From positions 62,001-126,000 of the forward strand of contig JACAET010000050.1 of NCBI GenBank assembly GCA_013388685.1: a stretch of 64,000 nucleotides of DNA, in the 5' to 3' direction. This stretch comes from Chloroflexota bacterium (GTDB lineage: Bacteria; Chloroflexota; Anaerolineae; Anaerolineales; Villigracilaceae). Shown in pieces: positions 17,062 to 25,509 of this stretch. Below the pieces are notes generated by a model. The model worked only from the letters and a program-made list of their open reading frames with translations, was not told where the DNA came from and did not search any database. The translations under genes and the position numbers were made by a program. Within the stretch, counting starts at the first letter, position 1. The number at the start of each line of letters is the position of its first letter.

Positions 17062-18537
17062 ATGACCCAATACGAACCCGTCATCGGACTTGAAATCCAC
17101 GCCGAACTCATCACCGCCTCCAAAATGTTCTGCGGCTGCTCCGCAGACTACGCCTCCGCGCCGGAACCGAACACGAACATTTGCCCTGTCTGCACGGGTC
17201 TGCCGGGCGCGCTGCCCGTTGCCAACAAAAAAGCCGTCGAACTTGCCGCGCTGGTCGCTCTCGCGTTGAACTGCTCCATCAACAAACACAACACCTTTGC
17301 CCGCAAAAACTACTACTACCCCGATCTGCCCAAGGGCTATCAAATCTCGCAATACGAATTGCCCATTGCAGAAAAAGGCTGGCTGGAAGTTCATAGCGGG
17401 TCGAGTAGTGGCGCTGCAAGCGCCGCGTATCGAGACCCCTCCCGTGTTCGCGTGCGCCGCGTCCACATCGAAGAAGACACCGCCAAACTCTTTCACGAAA
17501 AAAATTACGCTCTCGTGGACTTCAACCGCGCAGGCGTCCCCTTGCTTGAAATCGTCTCCGAGCCAGACATGCACTCCGCCGAAGCCGCGCTCGATTACGC
17601 CACCAAAGTCCGCGCCATTCTGCGGTATCTCGGCGTCAACACAGGCGACATGGAAAAAGGCGTGCTGCGTTTCGAAGCCAATGTTTCCGTCCGCCCGGCG
17701 GGCAGTGACGAGCTCCGCACCCGCACCGAGATCAAAAACCTCAACAGTTTCCGCGCCTTGACCCGCGCAATTGCGTATGAAATCGAACGTCAGATTCAAA
17801 TTTACGAATCGGGCGGTACAGTCATTCAAGAAACTCTCGGCTGGGATGACCTTCGGGGCGTAACGACCAGCCAACGGTCGAAGGAAGAAGCGCACGACTA
17901 CCGCTACTTCCCCGAACCCGACCTGCCTCCGCTTCAATTTTCGGATGCATGGATCGAGTCGATTCGGAGTCAACTCCCCGAACTGCCCGAAGCCAAAACC
18001 GCCCGCTTCATCTCGGACTTTGGCTTGACCCCGTCCGAAGCGCGTTTCCTCATCTCCGAGCGGGCTCTCGCCGACTACTTCGAAAAAGTCGCCGCCGCGG
18101 CAAAAAGCCCCGCCAGGACCGTCCATTCGTGGATCGCGGGCGAATTGATGCGTTACCTCAATGACTCTGGCATGAGCATCGAAGACATGACACTTTCCCC
18201 CGCATCCTTCGCCAGGTTAATTGATATGACGACAGACAAAGTCATCAGCAGCAACTCAGCAAAAGTTGTCTTCAATGAAATGCTGGCGAGCGGCGGCGAC
18301 CCGGAACAAATCGTCAAAGAAAAAAACCTGGCGCAGGTTTCAGACGAAAACGAAATTCAGGCAATTGTCGAAAAAATCCTGAACGACAACCCCGCTGAAG
18401 TGGAAAAATATCTTGCGGGCAAAGAGACCCTCCTGCAGTGGTTCATGGGACAGGTGGCGCGAGCAACAAAAGGCAAAGCCGACCCAAACGTGGCGAAAGA
18501 GTTGCTGGTAAAATCACTCGAAGAACGAAGGAAATAA
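17062..18537 (+). CDS. gatB: Asp/Glu-tRNA amidotransferase subunit B
   Basis: A 491-residue GatB. It opens with [12 protein letters not shown], has the zinc ligands in CGCS and [13 protein letters not shown], the kinase-like segment [16 protein letters not shown], and a C-terminal YqeY-like tail ending KSLEERRK. GatB binds the mischarged tRNA and phosphorylates the Asp or Glu side chain before amidation. A palindromic repeat at 17398-17438 adds a Ser/Ala-rich loop ([13 protein letters not shown]) before the conserved HIEEDTAKL. asnS starts 21 bp after the stop. Confidence 0.96.
   Translation: MTQYEPVIGLEIHAELITASKMFCGCSADYASAPEPNTNICPVCTGLPGALPVANKKAVELAALVALALNCSINKHNTFARKNYYYPDLPKGYQISQYELPIAEKGWLEVHSGSSSGAASAAYRDPSRVRVRRVHIEEDTAKLFHEKNYALVDFNRAGVPLLEIVSEPDMHSAEAALDYATKVRAILRYLGVNTGDMEKGVLRFEANVSVRPAGSDELRTRTEIKNLNSFRALTRAIAYEIERQIQIYESGGTVIQETLGWDDLRGVTTSQRSKEEAHDYRYFPEPDLPPLQFSDAWIESIRSQLPELPEAKTARFISDFGLTPSEARFLISERALADYFEKVAAAAKSPARTVHSWIAGELMRYLNDSGMSIEDMTLSPASFARLIDMTTDKVISSNSAKVVFNEMLASGGDPEQIVKEKNLAQVSDENEIQAIVEKILNDNPAEVEKYLAGKETLLQWFMGQVARATKGKADPNVAKELLVKSLEERRK
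17398..17438 (+). repeat. Palindromic repeat inserted in frame in gatB
   Basis: A 41-bp segment has a perfect core stem GGCGCT / AGCGCC (17410-17415, 17419-17424) and outer arms GGTC and GACC with GAGTA / TATCGAG partly complementary. It encodes a loop absent from typical GatB and looks like a small palindromic element fixed in a protein-coding gene. Confidence 0.5.
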
Positions 18538-18558
18538 ACTGGTAAGCGAGGAAACATC

Positions 18559-19902
18559 ATGGCTGAAAACATCAGCGTATCGCAAATTTCAAAATACGTC
18601 GGACAAGATGTGACTGTCAAAGGCTGGGTCTACAACCGCACCGACAAGGGCAAGCTGTGCTTTTTGCTCGTCCGCGACGGTTCGGGGTTTGTGCAGTGTG
18701 TGGCCTTCAAGGGTGACCTCGAACCCGAAATCTTCGACAAGGTCATGCGTTTGCCGCAGGAGTCGTCGGTCATCGTTACCGGCGCGGTGCGGGAAGATAA
18801 ACGTGCGCCCGGCATCCCCGGCGGCTACGAAATCGGCGTGAAGCAGATCGAAATCGTGCAGGAGGCGGCGCTCGATTACCCGATGTCGCTCAAGGATCAC
18901 GGCGTGGATTTTGCCCTCGACCACCGTCACTTATGGATTCGGATGCAAAGTCAATGGGCGATCTTGAGGGTACGCGTGCGCGTCATGTCTGCGGTGCGCG
19001 AGTATCTCGATTCAAGCGGATTTTTCAACCTCGACACGCCTATCCTCACCCCCGCCGCCGCCGAAGGGACGACGACTCTCTTTGAAACCGAATATTTCGA
19101 CGAAGGCAAAGCATACCTCGCCCAGACGGGGCAACTCTATAATGAAGCCAACATTTTCTCGTTTGGAAAGGTATACTGCTTCGGTCCCACATTTCGCGCC
19201 GAGAAGTCCAAGACGCGCCGCCACCTGACCGAATTCTGGATGCTCGAACCCGAAATTGCCTTCTGCGACCTTGACGGGTTGATGGCAATCGAAGAGGGTT
19301 TGATCACCCACATTGTTCAAACCGTGTTACGCGACTGCGCGGCAGAGTTGAAATTCCTCGAACGTGATGTTTCCAAACTTCAAAAGATCAGCGCGCCCTT
19401 CCCGCGCATGTCCTACGACGACGCGGCAAAATACCTGATCGAACTGTACGAAAAAGAGACAGACCCCGAGCGCAGGGAATTGCTGAAATTCGAATGGGGC
19501 ATGGACTTCGGCGCGCCGCACGAAGTGGAATTGACGAAACTCCACGACAAGCCTTTGTTCGTGTACGGTTATCCCTCCGCGGTGAAGGCGTTTTACATGG
19601 AGCCGTGGCCCGGCCGCCCTGAAGTCTGCAAGTCCGTGGACCTGCTCGCGCCCGAAGGCTACGGCGAGATCTGCGGCGGCTCCGAACGCATGTCCGATCA
19701 CGACGCCCTGTTGGCGAGAATCAAAAAAGAAGGCTTGCCCGAGGAAGCCTTCAAGTGGTATCTTGATCTGCGCAAGTATGGCTCTGTCCCGCACTCCGGC
19801 TTTGGCATGGGCGTGGAACGGGTGGTCGCCTGGCTGTGCGGCATCGAACATATCCGCGAGGCGATTCCCTTCCCGAGGACGATCAAAAGGGTGTATCCGT
19901 AA
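18559..19902 (+). CDS. asnS: Asparaginyl-tRNA synthetase
   Basis: A 447-residue class IIb synthetase. The OB-fold domain includes [22 protein letters not shown]; motif 2 is [25 protein letters not shown], specific to AsnRS (RAE..KT rather than RDED); motif 3 is [15 protein letters not shown]. It charges tRNA-Asn directly, so the organism seems able to make Asn-tRNA both directly and through AspRS plus GatCAB. It is the last gene of the operon, ending 16 bp before a terminator hairpin. Confidence 0.96.
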   Translation: MAENISVSQISKYVGQDVTVKGWVYNRTDKGKLCFLLVRDGSGFVQCVAFKGDLEPEIFDKVMRLPQESSVIVTGAVREDKRAPGIPGGYEIGVKQIEIVQEAALDYPMSLKDHGVDFALDHRHLWIRMQSQWAILRVRVRVMSAVREYLDSSGFFNLDTPILTPAAAEGTTTLFETEYFDEGKAYLAQTGQLYNEANIFSFGKVYCFGPTFRAEKSKTRRHLTEFWMLEPEIAFCDLDGLMAIEEGLITHIVQTVLRDCAAELKFLERDVSKLQKISAPFPRMSYDDAAKYLIELYEKETDPERRELLKFEWGMDFGAPHEVELTKLHDKPLFVYGYPSAVKAFYMEPWPGRPEVCKSVDLLAPEGYGEICGGSERMSDHDALLARIKKEGLPEEAFKWYLDLRKYGSVPHSGFGMGVERVVAWLCGIEHIREAIPFPRTIKRVYP

Positions 19903-19918
19903 TCCGAAGCGGAATCAA

Positions 19919-19949
19919 ATGTCCCCGACGCGGGAAGCGCCGGGGACAT
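19919..19949. terminator. Intrinsic terminator after asnS
   Basis: A 9-bp perfect stem ATGTCCCCG / CGGGGACAT with a 13-base loop is followed by GTTTGG. It lies between the convergent asnS and lysozyme genes and can act for both. Confidence 0.65.
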
Positions 19950-19961
19950 GTTTGGAATGGG

Positions 19962-20954
19962 CTAGGGTATCTTCAACACCTGTCCAACCTCGATTTTGTT
20001 TGGGTTGGCGATATTGTTGTAAGCGGCGATTGCCGCAATGGTCGTCCCATATTTGATGGCAATGGAGTAGAGGGTTTCACCCGACTTGACGGTATGGGTT
20101 TTTCCAGCCGAACTGCCGCCGGATTCGCTTTCACCGGGTATCGCTATGGCGACGGGAATGGTCAGCGAATCGCCCGTTTTGAGCAGTTGCGGGTTTGCGC
20201 TGACCAGCTCGCGCACGGTAACGCCATATTTGATGGCGATGGCTTCGAATGTGTCGCCCGCTTTGATGGTGTGCTTCGTTTCTTTTGCAGTTGCCTCGGT
20301 GACGATCTTTGCCCCGGCGAAGGTGTAGAGTTCCTCCAGGGTGCCGTTGAACACATTCAAATCCACATTGGCATTAATGCCGTTGATCCTGCCGCTTTCA
20401 CTGTATTGCCAGAAAGTCCATTTAAACCATCCGCGTGGAAGAAACGGCTGCTGTCCCTCCACATATGTGTTTGGATATTGCGCCAACCAAAGAGGATAGT
20501 CCTTTGCCCAGGCGGGAGGTCCACCGCCGGTTTCGGAGAAGTAATCCTGAAGAAAATATTGTCCCGAATAGATGATCGGTTTTCTTCCAAACGCCTTCTC
20601 CACTTCGTCGAGCCAGGTTTTCGCGCTGGCGATGATTTTTTCCTTCCTTTGTCCGTTGTGCGATTCGATGTCGAGAACGTGCGGCAATTCGCCGTGATCC
20701 TTGGTCGTCTTGACGTAATCAATAAATTTTTTGGCCTGTTTTTTCGCGTCAAGGTTTGGACGGAAGAAATGATACGCCCCTCGCAATAACCCTGCCGATT
20801 TGGCGCCAGACCAGTTCGCGGAAAATGTGGGGTCTGCATAGTTTTCGCCTTCGGTTGCCTTGATAAAGACAAAACGCTGTCCTGTTGCGCGAACCTTGGG
20901 CCAGTCAATGCCTGAGTTCCAGTATGAAACGTCAATGCCGGGTACTGTAGCCAT
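19962..20954 (-). CDS. GH25 lysozyme with two LysM domains
   Basis: A 330-residue protein from ATG 20954, with GGAG 7 bp upstream. Residues 1-195 form a glycoside hydrolase family 25 barrel: GIDVSYWNSGIDW, FIKATEG, LDIESHNG (catalytic DxE) and WFKWTFWQYSESGRI. Two LysM repeats follow (about residues 225-270 and 287-330), each with TH.(V/I)K.G(D/E)T opening. It should cleave peptidoglycan between MurNAc and GlcNAc. No signal peptide is visible, so release may need lysis or another export route. No phage genes surround it. Confidence 0.9.
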   Translation of the reverse strand: MATVPGIDVSYWNSGIDWPKVRATGQRFVFIKATEGENYADPTFSANWSGAKSAGLLRGAYHFFRPNLDAKKQAKKFIDYVKTTKDHGELPHVLDIESHNGQRKEKIIASAKTWLDEVEKAFGRKPIIYSGQYFLQDYFSETGGGPPAWAKDYPLWLAQYPNTYVEGQQPFLPRGWFKWTFWQYSESGRINGINANVDLNVFNGTLEELYTFAGAKIVTEATAKETKHTIKAGDTFEAIAIKYGVTVRELVSANPQLLKTGDSLTIPVAIAIPGESESGGSSAGKTHTVKSGETLYSIAIKYGTTIAAIAAYNNIANPNKIEVGQVLKIP

Positions 20955-20994
20955 TTTTCTCTCCTCTGTGGTGAAATGGATCCTGATAAAAATA

Positions 20995-21023
20995 AGGTTA
21001 GCACATAATGAATGTAAATGCAA
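20995..21023 (-). promoter_or_regulatory. Predicted promoter of the lysozyme gene
   Basis: On the minus strand, TTGCAT (21023-21018) and an extended -10 TGCTAACCT (TAACCT at 21000-20995) are 17 bp apart, giving a 5' leader of about 35 bases. The remaining spacer 21024-21454 holds only the terminator hairpin at 21322-21357 and no credible gene. Confidence 0.45.
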
Positions 21024-21321
21024 TTGCGATTTTCGGTCTTCGAGAGTGAGCGAGGGAAATGGGTGGTTGATCCGGTTTGTAAATCCGTAATTAATTTTCC
21101 CCTACCATTGCACGAATGAATATGGTATAAAAATCGGTGTCCCTGCGGTGCGCGTGATGTTGCTCTTCCCGTTTTGAGCCAACACCCACTTTTAGGGTCT
21201 CAAACTCCTAAGAAATAACGCGATAGGCCTGAGCCAAGGCGGCGTTTCTGGGTCGGGACCCACCTGCGAAAGCAGGTTCAAAACTCCGCAACACACGGCA
21301 TCTGCGGGGCATCGAACATAA

Positions 21322-21357
21322 AAGACCTGACAGGCTTTGTAAAACCTGTCAGGTCTT
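21322..21357 (-). terminator. Terminator-like hairpin downstream of the amine oxidase
   Basis: A perfect 13-bp stem (AAGACCTGACAGG and its complement) with a 10-base loop; on the minus strand it is followed by TTTTATG. It lies about 100 bp past the amine oxidase stop. The AGACCTGACAGG palindrome may be a dispersed repeat used as a terminator. Confidence 0.6.
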
Positions 21358-21454
21358 ATGTATCTGCTGTTACGCACCGTCCTGAAGGGGTGGACTGCAA
21401 ACCCGTTCGCTTTACGAGAGCCTTCGGGACGTTCTGCGTAAGGTGAGTTATGTA

Positions 21455-22888
21455 TCATGGCGATTGATGCACCGCGATTGCGGCACGCAGACCCGATTCG
21501 AACGCGCCCTGTATCCAGGCGTGGTAGAGGGAGGCGTGTTCACCCGCAAAATGGATGCGCCCTTCCGGTCTGATAATTTCATCGTGCAGGAGGGTTTGCT
21601 GACCGGGGTCGAACAAGGCAAACGCGCCGCCGGCAAACTCGTCATCGTGCCACATCCAAGAGGTCCCTACTTCAAACTCTTCGATGATTTGCGGGTGAAT
21701 CTCCGCCACGTCTTCCAGGGCTTGAACGATACGGTCATCGGGCTTGAGCGATCCCCAGCGCTGAGCGTCCTCCGACCAGGTGTAACTGGCAAGGATGACG
21801 CCGCGCCCGGTCTCCCGCCCGTGATCGGGATAATACAAGTTGCGGATGGGCAGGTCGGTGATCGTGCCTCCGCCAAAGATTCCATCGTCCTCCTCCCAAA
21901 AGCGGCGTTTGCACTGAAAAAGAATTTTCGCCGAGGCGTCATAATGCAACTGGCGGATGGCGCGGTTCTTGGCGCGCGAGAACGGTTTGAGCACCTCCAC
22001 GTGGCGCAGAACGGGGAACGGGACGGTGATAATGGCGTAGTCGCCCGTCTCGCTGAAGCGCCCCGCTGCGGTTTGATAGTGGATGGTCACATTATGCGGC
22101 AATTGATCCATGGCAATCATCTTCGCGCCAAAGCGGATGTTGTCCCGGAGTTCGGGGAAAAAGGCGTAGGGTAAACGGTCGGTTCCACCCTGGATCTCGA
22201 TCATGTTGGTGTAATAGTTCCCCGAGTCTTCTCGGAACAGTTCCAAAAAGGAGGAGTTCATCACCGATTCCTGATTCGCCAGCAGACCAAACATCTCGAT
22301 CATCCCTTCGGACCAGCCGTTCAATTCCAGGAATTCGCGCGTGGAGAAGCCGTCATATTTGGCGACAATCTCATCCCAGGCGGCGTCGCCGTTCCTTTCG
22401 AGCATATCCAGCAAAGGCTTGAGCGCCTCCATGTACATCTGGCTGGAAGTTTTTCCCACCTCGTTATGGGCAATATCGAACCCCATCAACGAAGGGTCGG
22501 CGTGCGCTTCGGCGGCGCGCATCTTTTTGCCGCCAATGTAGTAATAGGCATTGGGATTGTCCATGGTGAAATCGTTGGTTTTCAACCCGAATTTTTCGAT
22601 GTATGCCATGGTCAGAGAATGGGCGCGCGGGATTCGCATCGCGCCGACCTCGGCGTAGAGTCCTTCGGCGAACGGTTCGCGCAGGGTGTAAACGCGTCCG
22701 CCGACGCGTTGCTGCGCCTCCAAAATGACCGGGGTATGACCCGCCCTCTTGAGTTCGTACCCGGCTGCAAGTCCCGCAAGACCCGCTCCCACGATCACCA
22801 CTTTTTTGGGTTTCTCTGTTCCAAATTTCGCGGCAATTCCGTGTTTTACCACCTCGATATATTCGGCAATAGATCGTTCAGGGTTCAT
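21455..22888 (-). CDS. Flavin-containing amine oxidase
   Basis: A 477-residue flavoenzyme from ATG 22888, chosen because GGAGG lies 5 bp upstream; the frame is open 20 codons further. The FAD dinucleotide motif is VVIVGAGLAGLAAGYELKRAG, followed by EAQQRVGGRVYTLR, and the C-terminal FAD clamp is RIHFAGEHASLYHAWIQGA. This is the monoamine oxidase / L-amino acid oxidase family; closest by layout to bacterial L-amino acid or tryptophan oxidases. It would release ammonia and peroxide from an amine; the substrate is not predictable. Confidence 0.88.
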   Translation of the reverse strand: MNPERSIAEYIEVVKHGIAAKFGTEKPKKVVIVGAGLAGLAAGYELKRAGHTPVILEAQQRVGGRVYTLREPFAEGLYAEVGAMRIPRAHSLTMAYIEKFGLKTNDFTMDNPNAYYYIGGKKMRAAEAHADPSLMGFDIAHNEVGKTSSQMYMEALKPLLDMLERNGDAAWDEIVAKYDGFSTREFLELNGWSEGMIEMFGLLANQESVMNSSFLELFREDSGNYYTNMIEIQGGTDRLPYAFFPELRDNIRFGAKMIAMDQLPHNVTIHYQTAAGRFSETGDYAIITVPFPVLRHVEVLKPFSRAKNRAIRQLHYDASAKILFQCKRRFWEEDDGIFGGGTITDLPIRNLYYPDHGRETGRGVILASYTWSEDAQRWGSLKPDDRIVQALEDVAEIHPQIIEEFEVGTSWMWHDDEFAGGAFALFDPGQQTLLHDEIIRPEGRIHFAGEHASLYHAWIQGAFESGLRAAIAVHQSP

Positions 22889-22959
22889 CTCTGCCTCCAT
22901 CATAAAAGTTGACCAATAGTATCCAGAAACAAAACAAAAGGCAATCACCTATTTGACGC

Positions 22960-22988
22960 TTGACAAAGCCCGCCAACGCATATACAAT
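22960..22988 (+). promoter_or_regulatory. Strong predicted promoter of the candidate RNA
   Basis: TTGACA at 22960-22965 and TACAAT at 22983-22988 with exactly 17 bp between them, one mismatch from consensus overall. No coding sequence with a credible start follows for 500 bp. Confidence 0.7.
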
Positions 22989-22994
22989 CGCCGC

Positions 22995-23378
22995 CATTAA
23001 CAATTCAATATAGGAGAGATAGCGGCTGGGTCCCGCCTGCGGCGGGATTACGAGGTGGAGGTTCTCCCGTGCGAACGGGATGCTACTCCCTCACCCCAAC
23101 CCTCTTCCACGCTTGCGGGGAGAGGGCAGTGAGCGGAAAAAAATCGGACAGATCAGCGGATGCCTCTGGAGTTTGTCACGAACTCCTTTCTCCCTTCCGA
23201 AAAAGCGCAAGGAGCGACAGGTTTAAAAAAACGCTGTCCCCCGCATCGAAAACCGAATGGCGACATTTGGGACAAGAGAGCGCAGTGAACCGGGCGTATT
23301 GTCCGGGTGTGTGTTGGAAGGGCTGTTTTATTTAATAGCATTCGCTGTTATTAAGGCATGCCCGCGCATGCCTTTTTT
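22995..23378 (+). ncRNA. Candidate structured non-coding RNA, about 385 nt, unassigned
   Basis: The stretch has its own strong promoter and ends in a textbook terminator. Between them lie several stable stems: CCCGCC/GGCGGG (around 23033-23047), CCCGT-GCGA-ACGGG with a GNRA tetraloop (around 23066-23080), a long imperfect CCTCTTCC/GGGGAGAGG arm (around 23100-23128), and GGAGTT/AACTCC (around 23168-23187). The only open frame begins at GTG 23069 and looks like chance. Hallmarks of RNase P RNA, tmRNA, SRP RNA and T-box leaders were looked for and not found. It could be a regulatory RNA, a long leader for the Ada-like gene at 23496, or a decayed element. Confidence 0.4.
23353..23378 (+). terminator. 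Intrinsic terminator
   Basis: A perfect 9-bp stem AAGGCATGC / GCATGCCTT with loop CCGC, followed by a T6 run (23373-23378). A second hairpin AATAGCA/TGTTATT with a TTCGC loop abuts it at 23334-23352. Confidence 0.85.
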
Positions 23379-23495
23379 GTTGCCTGTCTCCCTTCTTTGA
23401 ATCTCTTCTTTATCGGGCGATAGAAAAGATGATGGAAAACGGGTCGCTGGAAGCGACATCTGTTCATAGAATAGTCTCAACACGAAAGGAGAACT

Positions 23496-24386
23496 ATGAA
23501 CACCGAACTCAAACAACTGTCCAACGATTACCTGCGCATCGAGCAGGCAATCCTGTACCTTGAAAGCCACTTCAAAAATCAGCCAGGCATTGCGGAGTTG
23601 GCGTCAACCCTCGGATTGAGCGAATCACACTTTCAGCGGATTTTCACCCGCTGGGCGGGGGTAAGCCCGAAACGGTTTTTGCAATTTCTGACGAAGGAAA
23701 GCGCGAAGGAACTGCTCGATCGCTCGGAAAACCTGCTGGATACAACGCATCAAATCGGACTTTCGAGCCTGGGACGCCTGCACGAACTTTTCATCGCCAC
23801 CGAGGCGGTTTCGCCGGGCGAATACAAATCGCGCGGCGCCGGCGTGACCATCCGCTACGGCATTCACCCCACGCCCTTTGGCAACTGCCTCATCGCCACA
23901 ACCGAACGAGGCATCTGCCACCTCAGTTTTGTCCAGACCAGCGAAGGCGATACGATTGACGCCCTGGCTGACTCCTGGAAGCAGGCAGAGATGATCGAAG
24001 ATTACAAGGCTACCGCCCCACTCGTCAGACCGATCTTCGATTTGCAATATGGCATTCGCAGGGGAGAGCCGCTCAAGGTGTATCTGCGCGGCACGAACTT
24101 CCAGTTGAAGGTTTGGGAGGCGTTGCTTCAGATCCCATCGGGCGCGGTGACCACGTATGAAGGTCTTGCCGAGAGGATGGGGATGCCAAAGGCGGCTCGC
24201 GCGGTCGGCGCGGCGGTGGGGCGCAACCCGATTGCCGTGCTCATCCCCTGTCACCGCGTGATTCGTAAAGTCGGCGATTTTGGAAATTACCGATATGGTT
24301 CAGTGAGGAAGAAGGCACTGCTGGCGAGAGAGTTCGGGCTAACTCATGCTGATGAACATCAACAAATAAATACTGTCACCGTGTAG
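23496..24386 (+). CDS. Ada-like fusion: AraC-type HTH plus methylated-DNA--cysteine methyltransferase
   Basis: A 296-residue protein. Residues 10-105 are an AraC-type helix-turn-helix (LASTLGLSESHFQRIFTRWAGVSPKRF); residues about 125-285 are an O6-alkylguanine-DNA alkyltransferase with the acceptor Cys in IPCHRVIRKVG and the preceding RAVGAAVGRNPIAV. The N-terminal metal-binding Ada domain that senses methylphosphotriesters is absent, so it is the AdaA-less form found in many bacteria. It repairs alkylated guanine and may also bind DNA. AAGGAG lies 6 bp before ATG 23496. Confidence 0.92.
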   Translation: MNTELKQLSNDYLRIEQAILYLESHFKNQPGIAELASTLGLSESHFQRIFTRWAGVSPKRFLQFLTKESAKELLDRSENLLDTTHQIGLSSLGRLHELFIATEAVSPGEYKSRGAGVTIRYGIHPTPFGNCLIATTERGICHLSFVQTSEGDTIDALADSWKQAEMIEDYKATAPLVRPIFDLQYGIRRGEPLKVYLRGTNFQLKVWEALLQIPSGAVTTYEGLAERMGMPKAARAVGAAVGRNPIAVLIPCHRVIRKVGDFGNYRYGSVRKKALLAREFGLTHADEHQQINTVTV

Positions 24387-24390
24387 TTGG

Positions 24391-24422
24391 CGCTGCCGAA
24401 GGCGTCTAACGCCAGCAGCGCG
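24391..24422. repeat. Nested hairpin after the Ada-like gene
   Basis: Outer stem GCGCTG/CAGCGC encloses inner stem GGCGT/ACGCC. It starts 4 bp past the stop codon but lacks a T-run, so it may protect the mRNA end or be a small repeat rather than terminate. Confidence 0.4.
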
Positions 24423-24490
24423 CTAGAGAACGCCCCCTTGCGCAATATCACGGGATTATTAGATCATAAGCATGAAGCACAAAGGAAAAA

Positions 24491-25423
24491 ATGAAAACAA
24501 AACTTTGGATTGCACTCTTGGCATTGTACATCGTCTGGGGTTCCACCTACCTGGCGATACGGTTTGCAGTGGAGACCATTCCGCCGTTCCTGCACGCTTC
24601 GCTTCGATTTCTGGCATCCGGGGCGATTTTGTATGCCTGGAGGCGGGCGGCGGGCGATGCGGTTCCCACGAAAAGCAACTGGAAAGCCGCCGCCATCGTC
24701 GGCACGTTTTTGCTCCTGGGCGGCAACGGGCTGGTTTCGCTGGCGGAAAAAACCGTCCCTTCGGGGGTAGCGGCGCTGGTCATTGCCACCTCGCCCTTCT
24801 GGCTGACGTTGTTCGAGACGTTTCGTGCAGGCGGCGTAAAACCCAACTGGCTCTCGGTTTTAGGGTTGGTGGTGGGATTCGGCGGTGTGTTCCTGCTGAT
24901 CGGTCCCGCCGAAATTACAGGGTCGCAACAGGAAATTGACCCCTTCGGGGCTGTCATGTTGTTGATTGCGCCGATTCTCTGGTCTCTGGGTTCGATCTAC
25001 TCGAAGAATGCGGATGTGCCCAAATCCACGCTGATGTCCACAGGAATGCAGATGCTGGCGGGGGCGGCGGCGCTGTTCATTGTCAGTGTGGCGACAGGCG
25101 AGTTGAGCGGATTCAGCCTCCAGCAGGTCACGATGCGTTCGTGGTGGGGGTTGATTTATCTCATCACGTTCGGCTCGCTGGTCGGATTCGTGGCGTATGG
25201 CTGGCTGTTACAGAACGCGCCCATTTCACTCGTTTCCACGTACGCCTACGTCAACCCTGTGGTGGCGGTCTTTTTGGGGTGGCTGCTGGCGGACGAGACG
25301 CTGAACGCGCGCATTGGTATTGCGGCGGCGATCATTGTCGGGGCGGTGATTCTGATCAATTGGGCGCGGCAGGTTTCGGTCAGGAAGGAGGCGAAAGAGG
25401 TTGTCCCACTGGAGATCGAGTAA
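24491..25423 (+). CDS. EamA/DMT-family exporter (YedA-like)
   Basis: A 310-residue protein with ten hydrophobic helices in two EamA repeats. The N-terminus YIVWGSTYLAIRFAVETIPPFL and the second-repeat segment YAYVNPVVAVFLGWLLADE are typical of YedA/RhtA-like drug/metabolite transporters that export amino acids or small metabolites. The substrate is unknown. GGAAAAA precedes ATG 24491. It may be co-transcribed with glnA, 86 bp downstream, but that spacer is long enough for a separate promoter. Confidence 0.88.
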   Translation: MKTKLWIALLALYIVWGSTYLAIRFAVETIPPFLHASLRFLASGAILYAWRRAAGDAVPTKSNWKAAAIVGTFLLLGGNGLVSLAEKTVPSGVAALVIATSPFWLTLFETFRAGGVKPNWLSVLGLVVGFGGVFLLIGPAEITGSQQEIDPFGAVMLLIAPILWSLGSIYSKNADVPKSTLMSTGMQMLAGAAALFIVSVATGELSGFSLQQVTMRSWWGLIYLITFGSLVGFVAYGWLLQNAPISLVSTYAYVNPVVAVFLGWLLADETLNARIGIAAAIIVGAVILINWARQVSVRKEAKEVVPLEIE

Positions 25424-25509
25424 TTCCCGAATCAACCCAAAGGATGTTCTCGGAGCGTCCGTGATTGTAGTTCTCAAACCGTGAAAATCATAAAAAAGGA
25501 GAAGAAAAA

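Noticed and set aside
19962..22888. Prophage remnant around the lysozyme gene
   Set aside because: No integrase, capsid, tail or holin genes are nearby; flanking genes are ordinary metabolic and housekeeping genes.
22995..23378. T-box riboswitch, RNase P RNA or tmRNA
   Set aside because: No GGTGGNACC-type T-box sequence, no GAGGAAAGTCC of RNase P, no tmRNA 5' or 3' end signature, and the downstream gene is not amino-acid related.
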